NCBI GenBank assembly: GCA_900544275.1
Contig: UQUU01000005.1
Span: 62,001-126,000 of the forward strand
Origin: an uncultured Succiniclasticum sp.
Lineage (GTDB): Bacteria; Bacillota; Negativicutes; Acidaminococcales; Acidaminococcaceae
Length of the DNA stretch: 64,000 nucleotides
Direction of reading: 5' to 3'
The notes beneath the pieces are model-generated. The model saw only the letters and a list, made by a program, of their open reading frames with translations. It ran no database searches and was not told where the DNA came from. This document shows positions 16,655 through 24,567 of the stretch, piece by piece. The first letter of the stretch is position 1. Every line of letters begins with the position of its first letter. Made by a program: the position numbers and the translations under genes.

Positions 16655-17143
16655 TTATCTGCCGCCGTCTTTCGATTTTATAACGCCGCTTTGACGGGTG
16701 GCTGCATCTTCGGTCTGTACCGCTCTTTGTTCCACTATTTTGTTATACGTGTGCCCCTGATCCTGGGTCGTGGCATCATCTGCTTTTACCGCTCTTTGTT
16801 CCACTATTTTGTTATATGTGTGCCCCTGATCCTGGGTCGTGGCATCGTCAGTTTTTGCTGTTCTTTGCTCTACCTTTTCGTTATATCTGTGTCCCTGATT
16901 CTGGGTCGTGGCATCGTCAGTTTTTACTGTTCTTTGCTCTACCTTTTCATTATACATGTGTCCCTGACGTTGCATAGAAGCGTCGTCGGTCTTTACTGCA
17001 CCTTGTTCTACCCGATTATTATACATATGTCCCTGGTTCTGCATAGCCGCGTCTTGTTCAGGCGTAGCCGCAAAAGCGGAACCGGCGATCAGAGCTGCCA
17101 ACACACCGGCAGCCAGCATACTTTTCTTGAAATTTGATCTCAT
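16655..17143 (-). CDS. Secreted protein with five 23-residue tandem repeats
   Basis: 162-residue exported protein I do not recognise. The signal peptide (1-25) ends SAFA. Residues 31-145 are five copies of a 23-residue unit of the form DATTQDQGHTYNKIVEQ followed by RAVKTD. Each unit keeps Q-x-Q/R-Q-GH-x-YN and VEQ; His, Tyr and Asn are invariant. A basic tail (RQSGVIKSKDGGR) ends it. The two repeats nearest the C-terminus are almost identical in DNA, a sign of recent duplication. AAAGGAGAGG precedes the ATG. Its transcription is leftward, convergent with the secreted Big_2-like gene and divergent from the two-component system. An envelope or binding role is a guess. Confidence 0.75.
   Translation of the reverse strand: MRSNFKKSMLAAGVLAALIAGSAFAATPEQDAAMQNQGHMYNNRVEQGAVKTDDASMQRQGHMYNEKVEQRTVKTDDATTQNQGHRYNEKVEQRTAKTDDATTQDQGHTYNKIVEQRAVKADDATTQDQGHTYNKIVEQRAVQTEDAATRQSGVIKSKDGGR
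16709..17053 (-). repeat. Five 69-bp tandem repeats
   Basis: Units of 69 bp in frame encode the 23-residue repeats of the secreted protein. The repeated landmark CGCTCTTTGT (+ strand) occurs at 16721 and 16790. Divergence grows toward the N-terminal-coding end. Confidence 0.85.
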
Positions 17144-17195
17144 TTTTACCTCTCCTTTACTCTACTTAAAATAGTGGTATGATATCCTTTTACTT

Positions 17196-17221
17196 CAGGT
17201 ATCTTACCTGTATCTATTATA
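17196..17221 (-). promoter_or_regulatory. -10 box and palindromic operator-like site of the repeat-protein gene
   Basis: On the minus strand TATAAT at 17221-17216 is followed five bases later by the perfect palindrome CAGGTA-AGA-TACCTG (17210-17196), which covers the expected transcription start. This position suits a repressor site. No clear -35 box is visible. Confidence 0.5.
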
Positions 17222-17287
17222 AACTAAGATTATGGCGAATTCATGTTTTTTACGTGACTTTTCTATTACGGAAAAGAACGGTTCTAT

Positions 17288-17317
17288 TTGTATCCGCTGC
17301 GTAACTTGATGTATAAT
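17288..17317 (+). promoter_or_regulatory. Probable promoter of the two-component system
   Basis: TTGTAT at 17288-17293, an 18-base spacer and a perfect TATAAT at 17312-17317, giving a leader of about 33 bases before ATG 17356. Confidence 0.55.
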
Positions 17318-17355
17318 AAACCTATATAAGCCAGCTTTCCGCGGGGGTGTTGTCC

Positions 17356-18069
17356 ATGAATAAGGTTTTGATCGCTGATGATAATATACAAATCACCAAG
17401 GTATTGGCGGATTATGCGAAAAAAGAAGGTTGGGGCAGTCACATTGCCCATGACGGAGAAGAGGCGCTGCAGTTGTTTCGGGAGCATGAAAAAGAAATTG
17501 CCATTGTGTTTTTGGATGTGATGATGCCCCGTAAAGACGGTTTCAGCGTGTGTAAAGCCATCCGGGCTTCTTCCCTGGTGCCGGTGATTATGATTACCGC
17601 CCGGACGGAAGATGCCGATAAAATTTTGGGGCTGGATATCGGGGCCGATGATTATATCGTAAAGCCGTTCAGCGCCGCGGAAGTAATGGCCCGCGCCCGG
17701 GCGATTTTACGGCGGATACCTCAGACGGAAGAAACCGGTTCCCACAAGCTTTCCGTTGCCAATCTGTGCATTGATATGGATAATTATCTGGTTACTATCG
17801 ATGGGCAGGAGGTAGCGCTGACCAAGCGGGAAAAAGAAATCTTATGGCTTCTGTCTTCCAATACGAAGAAAGTATTTTCCCGGGATAATCTGCTGGACAG
17901 TTTGTGGGGCTATGACTATTTCGGAGATAATCGTACAGTGGATTCCCATATTAAGCGGCTCCGCGCTAAATTAGACGGTTTTGCGCATCCGGACTGGTTT
18001 ATCAAAACCATCTGGGGCGTGGGGTACCGTTTTGAGATCAAAGAACCGGCTGGTGCCGACATGCCATAA
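17356..18069 (+). CDS. OmpR/PhoB-family response regulator
   Basis: 237-residue DNA-binding response regulator. The receiver domain (1-118) has the acidic pair D9-D10, phosphoacceptor D54 in VFLDVMMP, the conserved Thr in MITART and Lys in YIVKPF. The winged-helix output domain (about 130-232) carries LTKREKEILWLLSS, RTVDSHIKRLRAKL and the wing TIWGVGYRFE. GGGGG precedes ATG 17356; the in-frame GTG at 17347 overlaps that site. It is followed after 164 bases by its histidine kinase. OmpR-family proteins bind direct repeats at 11-base spacing, like those at 15208-15236, so that site is a candidate target (inference). Confidence 0.92.
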   Translation: MNKVLIADDNIQITKVLADYAKKEGWGSHIAHDGEEALQLFREHEKEIAIVFLDVMMPRKDGFSVCKAIRASSLVPVIMITARTEDADKILGLDIGADDYIVKPFSAAEVMARARAILRRIPQTEETGSHKLSVANLCIDMDNYLVTIDGQEVALTKREKEILWLLSSNTKKVFSRDNLLDSLWGYDYFGDNRTVDSHIKRLRAKLDGFAHPDWFIKTIWGVGYRFEIKEPAGADMP

Positions 18070-18233
18070 AGCAAAAGTCGGTCTTTAAGAGCAGGTATCA
18101 ATGGAATGTGCTGCATTGCTACAGAATAATACGAAATCGCAGACGTTGTAGCCGGGGGGAATCGCTGCGCTTGTTTGCAGGGGGCGGAGTCTGCAAGGGC
18201 AGGTGTTGTAGTCGGGGAAAGGCGAGGTGCGCG

Positions 18234-19814
18234 ATGTTGAAAAGTAAAATTGCTGTGAAGCTGGCAGCATATTTTGCCCTGGCTATTTTTGTGTTTGCCC
18301 TTGTGATGGCTTCTTCTTTCGGGCACTTCTTCCGCGAAAGCGTGATCGAACGGCAGCAGAAAAGCCTCATGCAGCGGGCGCAGCAGGTGGCTTCCATTAT
18401 GGGGGATAATCTGGAACGCTCCCGTTTACGGGGGGAACGTGTCAACAGCCCGATGGTTCTGTTGCGGTCCCGCAGACTGATCCGTTATGTGAATGTGATC
18501 ACGGCGGATGATGTGTGGGTGGCTTCCAAAGACGGCAACGTGGAAATGCGCAATCACATTCCTGTCGGGAGTACTCCGGCAGAAATGGATCAGATACAGG
18601 GTCAGGTAGAACGCCCCAAAGGACCGCAGGGGAGAGATCTGCCGCCTGTTTTTGTGGGCGTCGCGTCCCTTGAGGAACTGCCGCAGTCCTATCGGGATCT
18701 GCTATGCAAAGGGTTAAAAGGCGAGACCGGGGTGCGGGAAGACTTTGACCCCCGGATCAATGAACTTCGGGTGTCTGCCGTGGCGCCGATCTACAATAAT
18801 TCCGGCGGGGTGGAAGCGGCGTTGCTGCTGCGCGTGCCGGTCTTTGGCCTGCGCCGGTCCTTCGACGAGGCCCGGGAAATCTTTGTGGCCTGTCTGGGTC
18901 TGGCATTACTTATGGCTCTGGCGGTGGCCTGGATGCTGTCTCTGAAATTTACCCGGCCGCTGAATAAGATGAAAAATGCCGCCAAAGAATTGTCTTCCGG
19001 CAATTATACAGCTCGCAGCTATGTACGACAAAACGATGAGGTAGGGGCGTTGGCGGAAACTTTGGACAATATGGCGGGCCGGCTGGAAGCGGCGGATACG
19101 GAAACGCGTAAAACGGAGGCGATACGCAAAGCCTTTATCGCCAATATCTCCCATGAATTGCGTACCCCTGTCACGGTAGTGCGCGGCAGTCTGGAGGCGC
19201 TGCGGGATAAGGTGATCGATAAGCCGGAAGATATCGAACGCTATTATGAAACCATGTATGGCGAGACCTTATTTTTACAAAGGCTGATTAATGATCTGTT
19301 AGAGCTTTCCCGTTTACAGAATGCGGATTTTAGTATCGAGAAGGCCCCGCTTAACTTTTGTTCGGTGGTAGATAACGCGGTGCGCAGCGCCAGACATATC
19401 GGGCACGAAAAAAATATTACGGTGGAGTGGGCAACGGATACCCCCGTCTACAAAATGACCGGCGACTATGGCCGGTTAAATCAGATGCTGCTGGTTTTTT
19501 TGGATAATGCAATTAAATTCAGTCCGGAAGGCACGCAGATTCAGGTGCGGTTACAGGAACGGATCTTAACCATTCGCGATCATGGCTCCGGGATTTCCAA
19601 AGAAGATCTGACGCATGTGTTTGACCGGTTCTATAAGACCCGGGGGGAGCAAAATAAATCCGGCAGCGGCCTGGGCCTGGCCATTGCCAAAGAAATCGCG
19701 GAACGGCATGGAATCTTGACGGAACTGCACAGTGAAGCCGGCAAGGGGACTACGGTAACGCTGACGCTGCCTGCGCCGGAGGCCTTGACAGAAGAAGAAA
19801 AGAACAGTATTTAG
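18234..19814 (+). CDS. Membrane sensor histidine kinase
   Basis: 526-residue partner of the preceding regulator. TM1 (about 8-30), an extracytoplasmic sensor of about 185 residues, TM2 (about 218-240), a HAMP domain (about 241-293), HisKA with phosphoacceptor H307 in NISHELRTPVTVV, and HATPase_c (about 410-520) with N-box LDNAIKF, G1 DHGSGI and G2 GSGLGLAIAKE. There is no PAS domain, unlike PhoR. GAGG lies six bases before ATG 18234; an earlier in-frame ATG at 18108 would add an Arg/Cys-rich stretch before TM1 and has no ribosome site. The signal it senses is unknown. Confidence 0.9.
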   Translation: MLKSKIAVKLAAYFALAIFVFALVMASSFGHFFRESVIERQQKSLMQRAQQVASIMGDNLERSRLRGERVNSPMVLLRSRRLIRYVNVITADDVWVASKDGNVEMRNHIPVGSTPAEMDQIQGQVERPKGPQGRDLPPVFVGVASLEELPQSYRDLLCKGLKGETGVREDFDPRINELRVSAVAPIYNNSGGVEAALLLRVPVFGLRRSFDEAREIFVACLGLALLMALAVAWMLSLKFTRPLNKMKNAAKELSSGNYTARSYVRQNDEVGALAETLDNMAGRLEAADTETRKTEAIRKAFIANISHELRTPVTVVRGSLEALRDKVIDKPEDIERYYETMYGETLFLQRLINDLLELSRLQNADFSIEKAPLNFCSVVDNAVRSARHIGHEKNITVEWATDTPVYKMTGDYGRLNQMLLVFLDNAIKFSPEGTQIQVRLQERILTIRDHGSGISKEDLTHVFDRFYKTRGEQNKSGSGLGLAIAKEIAERHGILTELHSEAGKGTTVTLTLPAPEALTEEEKNSI

Positions 19815-19826
19815 GAGGCTTGCTTC

Positions 19827-20684
19827 ATGGATTACGGCTGTAGAGGAAAGACGATCCTGATCTCCGGTGGAACCAGCGGTATCGGCTTGGCGGCGGCCCA
19901 AAGCTTTTTGCGGGATGGGGGCAGGGTCTTTGTGATGGGGCGTGACCCTAAACGGGGCCGGGCTGCGCAGGAAGAATTCCCGGGACTTTATTATTTGCAA
20001 GGCGATGTGACAAGTTTTGAGCAATGTGCGGCAGCGGCAAAATATACCGCTGAACACGGCAACGGCCGGATCGATATCCTGGTCAACAGCGCGGGTGTCT
20101 ATCTGGAGCAGTCGTTGGCGGAATGGACGGAAGCCGATTATACCAGGCTGATGGATGTAAATGTAAAAGGAACTTTATTGATGATCCGGGCCTGTGAACC
20201 CTATATGCGGCACGCAAAGGCGACAGGGAAACCCGCTGTGGAGGCACCGGCAGGAAAAGTGTCTGCGCCGCCGCTCCCCGGGCTTTCGGGCAGGGAGCCT
20301 GGGGCGGACAGGGCAGAAGGGGGATGCTGTATCGTAAATATTGCCAGCGATGCAGGCATCGGCGGCAATTACGGCTGTCCGGTGTACTGCGCGTCCAAGG
20401 GCGCGGTGGTGGCCCTGACCAAAGCGCTGGCGTTGGATCTGGCGCCGTCTGTAAGAGTAAATTGCGTCTGCCCCGGGGATGTAGATACGCCCTTGTTGGC
20501 TGAGCAGCTGGCTGCAGCGGAGCCTCGTTATACTAAAGAGGATATGGGGCGTGCCTATCCACTGGAGCGGATCGCTGCAGCCCGGGAAGTGGCTCATGTG
20601 ATTTGCAGCGTGGCGTCTCCTGCCAATTCGTTTATGACCGGCGCGATCATCCCCGTAGACGGCGGCTTGACCGCCAGGGGGTGA
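19827..20684 (+). CDS. Short-chain dehydrogenase/reductase
   Basis: 285-residue NAD(P)-dependent SDR oxidoreductase, with cofactor motif GGTSGIG (about 12-18), NSAG (about 90-93) and catalytic Y187-x3-K191 in YCASKGA, with the Ser about 13 residues before. The C-terminus PVDGG is typical of the classical family. Unusually, about 40 Pro/Gly/Ala-rich residues (near 130-168, with EAPAGKVSAPPLPG) are inserted between the helix ending EPYMRHAK and the strand CIVNIASD. AGGAGG precedes the ATG and it starts 12 bases after the histidine kinase, so it is co-transcribed with the two-component genes. Substrate unknown. Confidence 0.85.
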   Translation: MDYGCRGKTILISGGTSGIGLAAAQSFLRDGGRVFVMGRDPKRGRAAQEEFPGLYYLQGDVTSFEQCAAAAKYTAEHGNGRIDILVNSAGVYLEQSLAEWTEADYTRLMDVNVKGTLLMIRACEPYMRHAKATGKPAVEAPAGKVSAPPLPGLSGREPGADRAEGGCCIVNIASDAGIGGNYGCPVYCASKGAVVALTKALALDLAPSVRVNCVCPGDVDTPLLAEQLAAAEPRYTKEDMGRAYPLERIAAAREVAHVICSVASPANSFMTGAIIPVDGGLTARG

Positions 20685-20862
20685 AGCCGGCTCATGCGGC
20701 GCGGTCGCAAGTTCCGCGCGGTAGAAGGAACAAACCGGAAGGGCGGCTCTTGTCGGCAGGCTGTGACCCGGGGTGGTGCCGCAAGCTGGGCGCACGGCAA
20801 AGCCGTAAGCCTGCTACGGTAAAAGAAACAGGTATTTGTGAGAGGGAAAGAAGGGATCGATA

Positions 20863-21660
20863 ATGGGAAAAACGCGCCCGATTGGGGTGATGGATTCCGG
20901 TGTTGGCGGATTAAGCGTGCTGCGGGCTTTGCAAAAGGCAATGCCGCAGGAAGACTTTCTTTACATAGGCGATACGGCCAGAGCGCCTTATGGGGTGCGA
21001 GACAGAGAAATAATCTGCCGGTTTGTCGGGGAGATGACCGACTGGCTGGAACGACAGGAAATCAGGCAATTGGTGGTTGCCTGTAATACGATCACCGTAC
21101 TGGGCGAAGAAACTATCCGCACGGGACATTCTTTCCCTGTGATCGGCATGTCCCGTGGCGTAGAAAGTGTGCTGCAAGCCACAAAAAATAAAAAAGTCGG
21201 AGTCCTGGCCACTGATTTTACCGTCCAAAGCGGCGCTCACAAACGGGATATTCAGGCGGTGGATCCATCCATCGAAGTGTTTGCCGTGGGCTGTACAAAA
21301 TTTGTGCCGCTGATCGAAGGAAACCGATTTGACACGCCGGAATTAGCAGCCGCGGTAAATGAATATGCGGATATTTTAAAAGCCCGGGGCGTGGACACGG
21401 TGGTGTTGGGTTGCACCCACTACCCTTTTATCCGGTCCGGGGTGGAACAGGCATTCGGGCCGGAGGTCACGATCATTGACCCGGCGGAAGAAACTGCCTT
21501 ACGGGCAAAAAGGCAGCTGCAATCTGCCGGGCAGCTTAAAGAACAGGGCAGAAGACATTGCGTCATCGGTTTTACGGGGGACGTTGCTTTGGGCAAGCGG
21601 CTGGCGCAGCGAATGGTAGCGGCAGATGACGCCTGCGAATTTGTGCAGATCCGGCTGTGA
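20863..21660 (+). CDS. murI: Glutamate racemase
   Basis: 265-residue cytoplasmic enzyme that makes D-glutamate for peptidoglycan. Both catalytic cysteine blocks are present: VVACNTITV (about 68-76) and VLGCTHYPFI (about 183-192), with the substrate loop DSGVGGLSVL (about 10-19) and GDTARAPYG. GAAGGGA precedes ATG 20863. A GC-rich gap of 178 bases separates it from the SDR gene, with no gene or clear promoter in it. Confidence 0.95.
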   Translation: MGKTRPIGVMDSGVGGLSVLRALQKAMPQEDFLYIGDTARAPYGVRDREIICRFVGEMTDWLERQEIRQLVVACNTITVLGEETIRTGHSFPVIGMSRGVESVLQATKNKKVGVLATDFTVQSGAHKRDIQAVDPSIEVFAVGCTKFVPLIEGNRFDTPELAAAVNEYADILKARGVDTVVLGCTHYPFIRSGVEQAFGPEVTIIDPAEETALRAKRQLQSAGQLKEQGRRHCVIGFTGDVALGKRLAQRMVAADDACEFVQIRL

Positions 21661-22002
21661 CCTGGCAGAAAAAATCTTTGCAGACACCTCTTTTTGTCTA
21701 AAAAAATTCACAAATATGAGGGGGCAGGCAGGAATTCATTGCCTTTTTGTCGAATACTACTAGACGTACGAATTTGGGATTTTTTACCCTTTTCTACGTC
21801 TTTTTAATTTAATCTTTTGCGCTGAGCGCACTTGTAGAAAATCATCTGCAACGGGAAATTGCGAGCCCCGCATATATCCGTATATTCATATGAGAGCCAT
21901 ATAAAAAAACGGGAAGTTGGTGCATCCTTTCAGTTTCTTACAGGTAAATTATTACTCTATAAACATATATAAATAAAAAATATATAAAGAAAGGTGGTTA
22001 TT
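21661..22002. other. Intergenic region before the antiporter operon
   Basis: 342 bases with no supported gene. A weak hairpin AGGCA/TGCCT at 21726-21744 followed by TTTTTG may terminate murI. The right half is AT-rich, with TATATA runs near 21965-21988, and must hold the antiporter promoter; I could not pick one with confidence (TTTCTT, 18 bases, TATAAA near 21935-21965 is the best candidate). Confidence 0.4.
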
Positions 22003-22581
22003 GTGACGAATTCAACTGTTTTACGTGACAAAAGCATCGTGGGCACGCCCATCACGCACATCCTTTATATGGCCGTATTGATGTTTGCTTTCTGGCTGCT
22101 TTTGTCCGGTAATACCGAGGTCAAATTCCTGACCTATGGCATATTGACCGCCGTCATCGTAGCCTGGGTATCGTACCCGGTGCTGCTGCTTCCCAACAGG
22201 GAACAAACGAGAAAGTACTTTGTGTTAGGCATCAATCCGGGAAAACTGATTGCTTATTTTTTCTGGCTCATGTGGCAATTGGTGCTGGCCAATGTGGATG
22301 TCATTAAGGCGACCGTCGGCCCGGAACTGGTTATTAACCCCTGTGTGGTGAAGTTCCGCTATACCATTGATAACCCGATGGGAACCATGATTTTGGCCAA
22401 TTCCATTACCCTGACCCCCGGTACGGTGACGATGAACGTAACGGAAGACGGGCTCTTTGAAGTACACGCTCTTACCGACGGGGCGGCGGAAGGGTTGGAA
22501 GATCCGATGGGCATGCCGGCTAAAGTGGCCTGGCTGCTGGGGCAGGATTTTCAATTTGAGAAACTGGGGAGGGACTATTGA
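22003..22581 (+). CDS. mrpE: Na+/H+ antiporter subunit MrpE
   Basis: 192-residue membrane subunit of the Mrp/Mbh-type antiporter complex. Two or three N-terminal hydrophobic helices (about 17-60 and 75-100) are followed by the characteristic soluble portion with LVINPCVVKFRY, ANSITLTPGTVTM and VHALTDG. MrpE is needed for complex assembly. The GTG at 22003 is chosen because AAAGGTGG lies five bases before it; the in-frame GTG at 21994 lies within that site. It is the first gene of an eleven-gene run with overlapping or abutting ends. Confidence 0.92.
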   Translation: MTNSTVLRDKSIVGTPITHILYMAVLMFAFWLLLSGNTEVKFLTYGILTAVIVAWVSYPVLLLPNREQTRKYFVLGINPGKLIAYFFWLMWQLVLANVDVIKATVGPELVINPCVVKFRYTIDNPMGTMILANSITLTPGTVTMNVTEDGLFEVHALTDGAAEGLEDPMGMPAKVAWLLGQDFQFEKLGRDY

Positions 22582-22844
22582 TGCAGACCTTTTTATTAGT
22601 CATCACGGTGGTTCTTCTTCTGACGATCGGCCTGATGCTGCAGCGTTTATTCCGCGGGCCGACGATTTTTGACCGGATGAACGGGCTGGGCGTAATCACC
22701 GCGGATGTGATCTTGCTGATTGTGATCTTCGGTTTTCTGGATAAGCAGCCGGGTATGTATGTGGATCTGGCGCTGGCTTATGCCATGATGGGCTGCCTTG
22801 GCTCTGTGGTGCTGGGCAAATATCTGGGGGGGAAGAAATTATGA
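22581..22844 (+). CDS. mrpF: Na+/H+ antiporter subunit MrpF
   Basis: 87-residue protein with three membrane helices and the family pattern RLFRGPTIFDRMNGLGVI (about 19-36). MrpF is a small membrane subunit of the peripheral part of the complex. The ATG overlaps the mrpE stop (TGATG), with GGGGAGGG ahead of it. Confidence 0.9.
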   Translation: MQTFLLVITVVLLLTIGLMLQRLFRGPTIFDRMNGLGVITADVILLIVIFGFLDKQPGMYVDLALAYAMMGCLGSVVLGKYLGGKKL

Positions 22845-23212
22845 TTTTTGGCGTACCGGTACAAGAGCTGCTTGCTTTTGTGCTTATGGGACTGGGCCTG
22901 GTTTTCCTGATCGGATCGGCCATTGGTATGCTGCGCCTGCCGGATTTTTACAGTCGGGTGCACGCCTCCGGGAACAGCGAAACTTTGGGCACGGCCTTAG
23001 TATTTCTGGGATTGGCTGTGTATAACGGTTTTACGGATACTTCCGCAAAGATCATCATTATTTTTCTTTTCGTCTTTATAGGGAACCCGATCGGCTCTCA
23101 TATATTGACCAAAACAGCCTATAAAACAGGTCATGTCGTATGGACAAAACCGCATCAGAAAGATGCGGAAATGCAGGAAGCAGAAGCCGCGGCAAGGGAG
23201 GGGGAAAGTTAA
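22841..23212 (+). CDS. mrpG: Na+/H+ antiporter subunit MrpG
   Basis: 123-residue membrane subunit with three helices. The family motif is GMLRLPDFYSRVHASGNSET (about 29-48), followed by LGTALVFLGL. A charged tail (about 100-123) rich in Glu and Ala follows the last helix. Its start overlaps mrpF by four bases. Confidence 0.92.
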   Translation: MIFGVPVQELLAFVLMGLGLVFLIGSAIGMLRLPDFYSRVHASGNSETLGTALVFLGLAVYNGFTDTSAKIIIIFLFVFIGNPIGSHILTKTAYKTGHVVWTKPHQKDAEMQEAEAAAREGES

Positions 23213-23455
23213 ATGCAAATTTATACTTTTGAAGCCTTGCTGCTGATTTTTCTGATTCTGATCACGGCCTGTATTATTTATTGCCGTGATATCTTAAGCT
23301 GTATTTATATTTACAGCGCATTTAGTTTTTGCGCCGTGTTGCTGTATCTGATGATGGGGTCTCCCGACGTAGCTTTCACGGAAGTTGTGGTAGGGACCGT
23401 TTCCACCATTTTTTATGTGATTTCGTTAAAGAAAATTGACAGGTGGTGTAAATAA
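23213..23455 (+). CDS. MbhD/MrpA C-terminal-like subunit (DUF4040)
   Basis: 80-residue membrane protein with the DUF4040 pattern: a helix with LLIFLILITACIIY, then LYLMMGSPDVAFTEVVVGT (about 45-63). In canonical Mrp this segment is fused to MrpA; in archaeal Mbh and related complexes it is a separate subunit (MbhD), as here. The ATG abuts the mrpG stop directly. The acidic DVAFTE residues lie in the membrane and belong to the proposed ion path. Confidence 0.85.
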   Translation: MQIYTFEALLLIFLILITACIIYCRDILSCIYIYSAFSFCAVLLYLMMGSPDVAFTEVVVGTVSTIFYVISLKKIDRWCK

Positions 23456-23760
23456 TGCGCGGTTTAGTTATCACAGTGCTGGCGCTTCTGACCGGCCTGT
23501 TCTGTAGCAGTGTTACATTTTTACCGGCTATCGGGGATCCCGGTTCTGCACCGAATCAGCATATTACCCCCGTCTACATTGCCCAAAGTGAACTGGATAC
23601 CGGTTCTCCTAATATCGTAACGGGTACCCTGGCCGACTACAGAGGCTTCGATACCATGTGGGAAACGACGGTCATGTTCCTTTCCGGGCTGACGGCTACG
23701 CTGATTCTTACCAGTTCCACGGTGGGACGGCGGCCGGAAAAGGAGGATGATTACGAATGA
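23455..23760 (+). CDS. MbhE/MrpA C-terminal-like subunit
   Basis: 101-residue protein with a helix at each end and an external loop between (NIVTGTLADYRGFDTMWETTV). The ADYRGFDT motif is found in the last part of full-length MrpA and in separate MbhE subunits. The ATG overlaps the preceding stop by one base (TAATG). Together with the previous gene it supplies what is normally the MrpA C-terminal region. Confidence 0.82.
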   Translation: MRGLVITVLALLTGLFCSSVTFLPAIGDPGSAPNQHITPVYIAQSELDTGSPNIVTGTLADYRGFDTMWETTVMFLSGLTATLILTSSTVGRRPEKEDDYE

Positions 23761-24209
23761 AAGATCCTTTTGGCGGACTCCTCCTCAATATAGCTTTCCG
23801 GATGCTGGTGCCTTTTTCCCTGGTCTATGCGGTATATGTGCTGATTTTAGGTGAATCCAGCCCCGGCGGCGGCTTCCAGGCCGGCGTGGTATTAGGGTTC
23901 GGCATCGTACTGGCCCGGCTGATTATGGGAGAAGATTCATCCTTATTTAATATTCGCACAACGACTACGTTAGTGCTGGCAGGGGTGGGTACCTTTATTT
24001 ACAGCCTGGCCGGCTGGCTTACCTTGCTGGGGGGCGGCAAATTTCTGGATTACGGTTTTCTGCCCTTTGCCGCGGAAAAAACAAATGAGCTTCATGCGTT
24101 GGGGATCCTCATCATAGAGATCGGCGTAACGATGTGCGTTATGATGACCATCCTGAACATTATGGACGCTGTTGTGAAAAGGAGTGAAGACGATGGAAGC
24201 GCTGAATGA
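23757..24209 (+). CDS. mrpB: Na+/H+ antiporter subunit MrpB (MnhB)
   Basis: 150-residue membrane protein with four helices. The diagnostic loop is GESSPGGGFQAGVVLG (about 31-46), conserved in MnhB-type proteins, and ELHALGILIIEIGV occurs in the third helix. ATGA overlap with the preceding gene. It lies next to mrpC as in all Mrp operons. Confidence 0.93.
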   Translation: MKDPFGGLLLNIAFRMLVPFSLVYAVYVLILGESSPGGGFQAGVVLGFGIVLARLIMGEDSSLFNIRTTTTLVLAGVGTFIYSLAGWLTLLGGGKFLDYGFLPFAAEKTNELHALGILIIEIGVTMCVMMTILNIMDAVVKRSEDDGSAE

Positions 24210-24567
24210 GTTCCTGGCCCGCCGGGGCATTTACACGCTGGTCATGATCCTCTTTTTCCTGGGTGTCTATGGTATGGTGCTGAGTAAAAATTATATGAAG
24301 AAGCTGATGGCGATGAACGTGATGCAGGTCGCCGTGATCTTCTTTTATTTGTGCTTTGCTCAGAAAGAAGGGGCCATGATCCCTATTCTGGTGCCGGGCA
24401 ATGTGAATCCGGCGGATTATATCAACCCTCTGCCGCACGCTTTGATGCTGACGGCTATCGTAGTCAGCATGGGTACTTCCGGCGTGGCGCTGGCTCTTTT
24501 GATGCGGATCAAAGAAAATTACGGTTCCGTAGAAGAGCCGGAGGTGCTAAGGAGGGCCAGTAAATGA
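24193..24567 (+). CDS. mrpC: Na+/H+ antiporter subunit MrpC (NuoK-like)
   Basis: 124-residue NuoK/MnhC homologue with three helices. Family features are GVYGMVLSKNYMKKLMAMNVM (helix 1 to 2; read here in two parts) and NPLPHALMLTAIVVSMGTSG (about 75-94), which includes the conserved PHALMLT. The ATG at 24193 lies nine bases after AGGAG; the in-frame GTG at 24184 is against it. It overlaps the end of mrpB by 17 bases. Confidence 0.92.
   Translation: MEALNEFLARRGIYTLVMILFFLGVYGMVLSKNYMKKLMAMNVMQVAVIFFYLCFAQKEGAMIPILVPGNVNPADYINPLPHALMLTAIVVSMGTSGVALALLMRIKENYGSVEEPEVLRRASK

Noticed and set aside
16652..17137. A 161-codon plus-strand frame with repeats
   Set aside because: It is the mirror of the secreted repeat protein, which has a signal peptide and ribosome site on the opposite strand.
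20771..20782. T-box-like GGGTGGTGCCGC in the gap before murI
   Set aside because: No stem I, specifier loop or terminator/antiterminator pair can be built, and murI is not a usual T-box gene.
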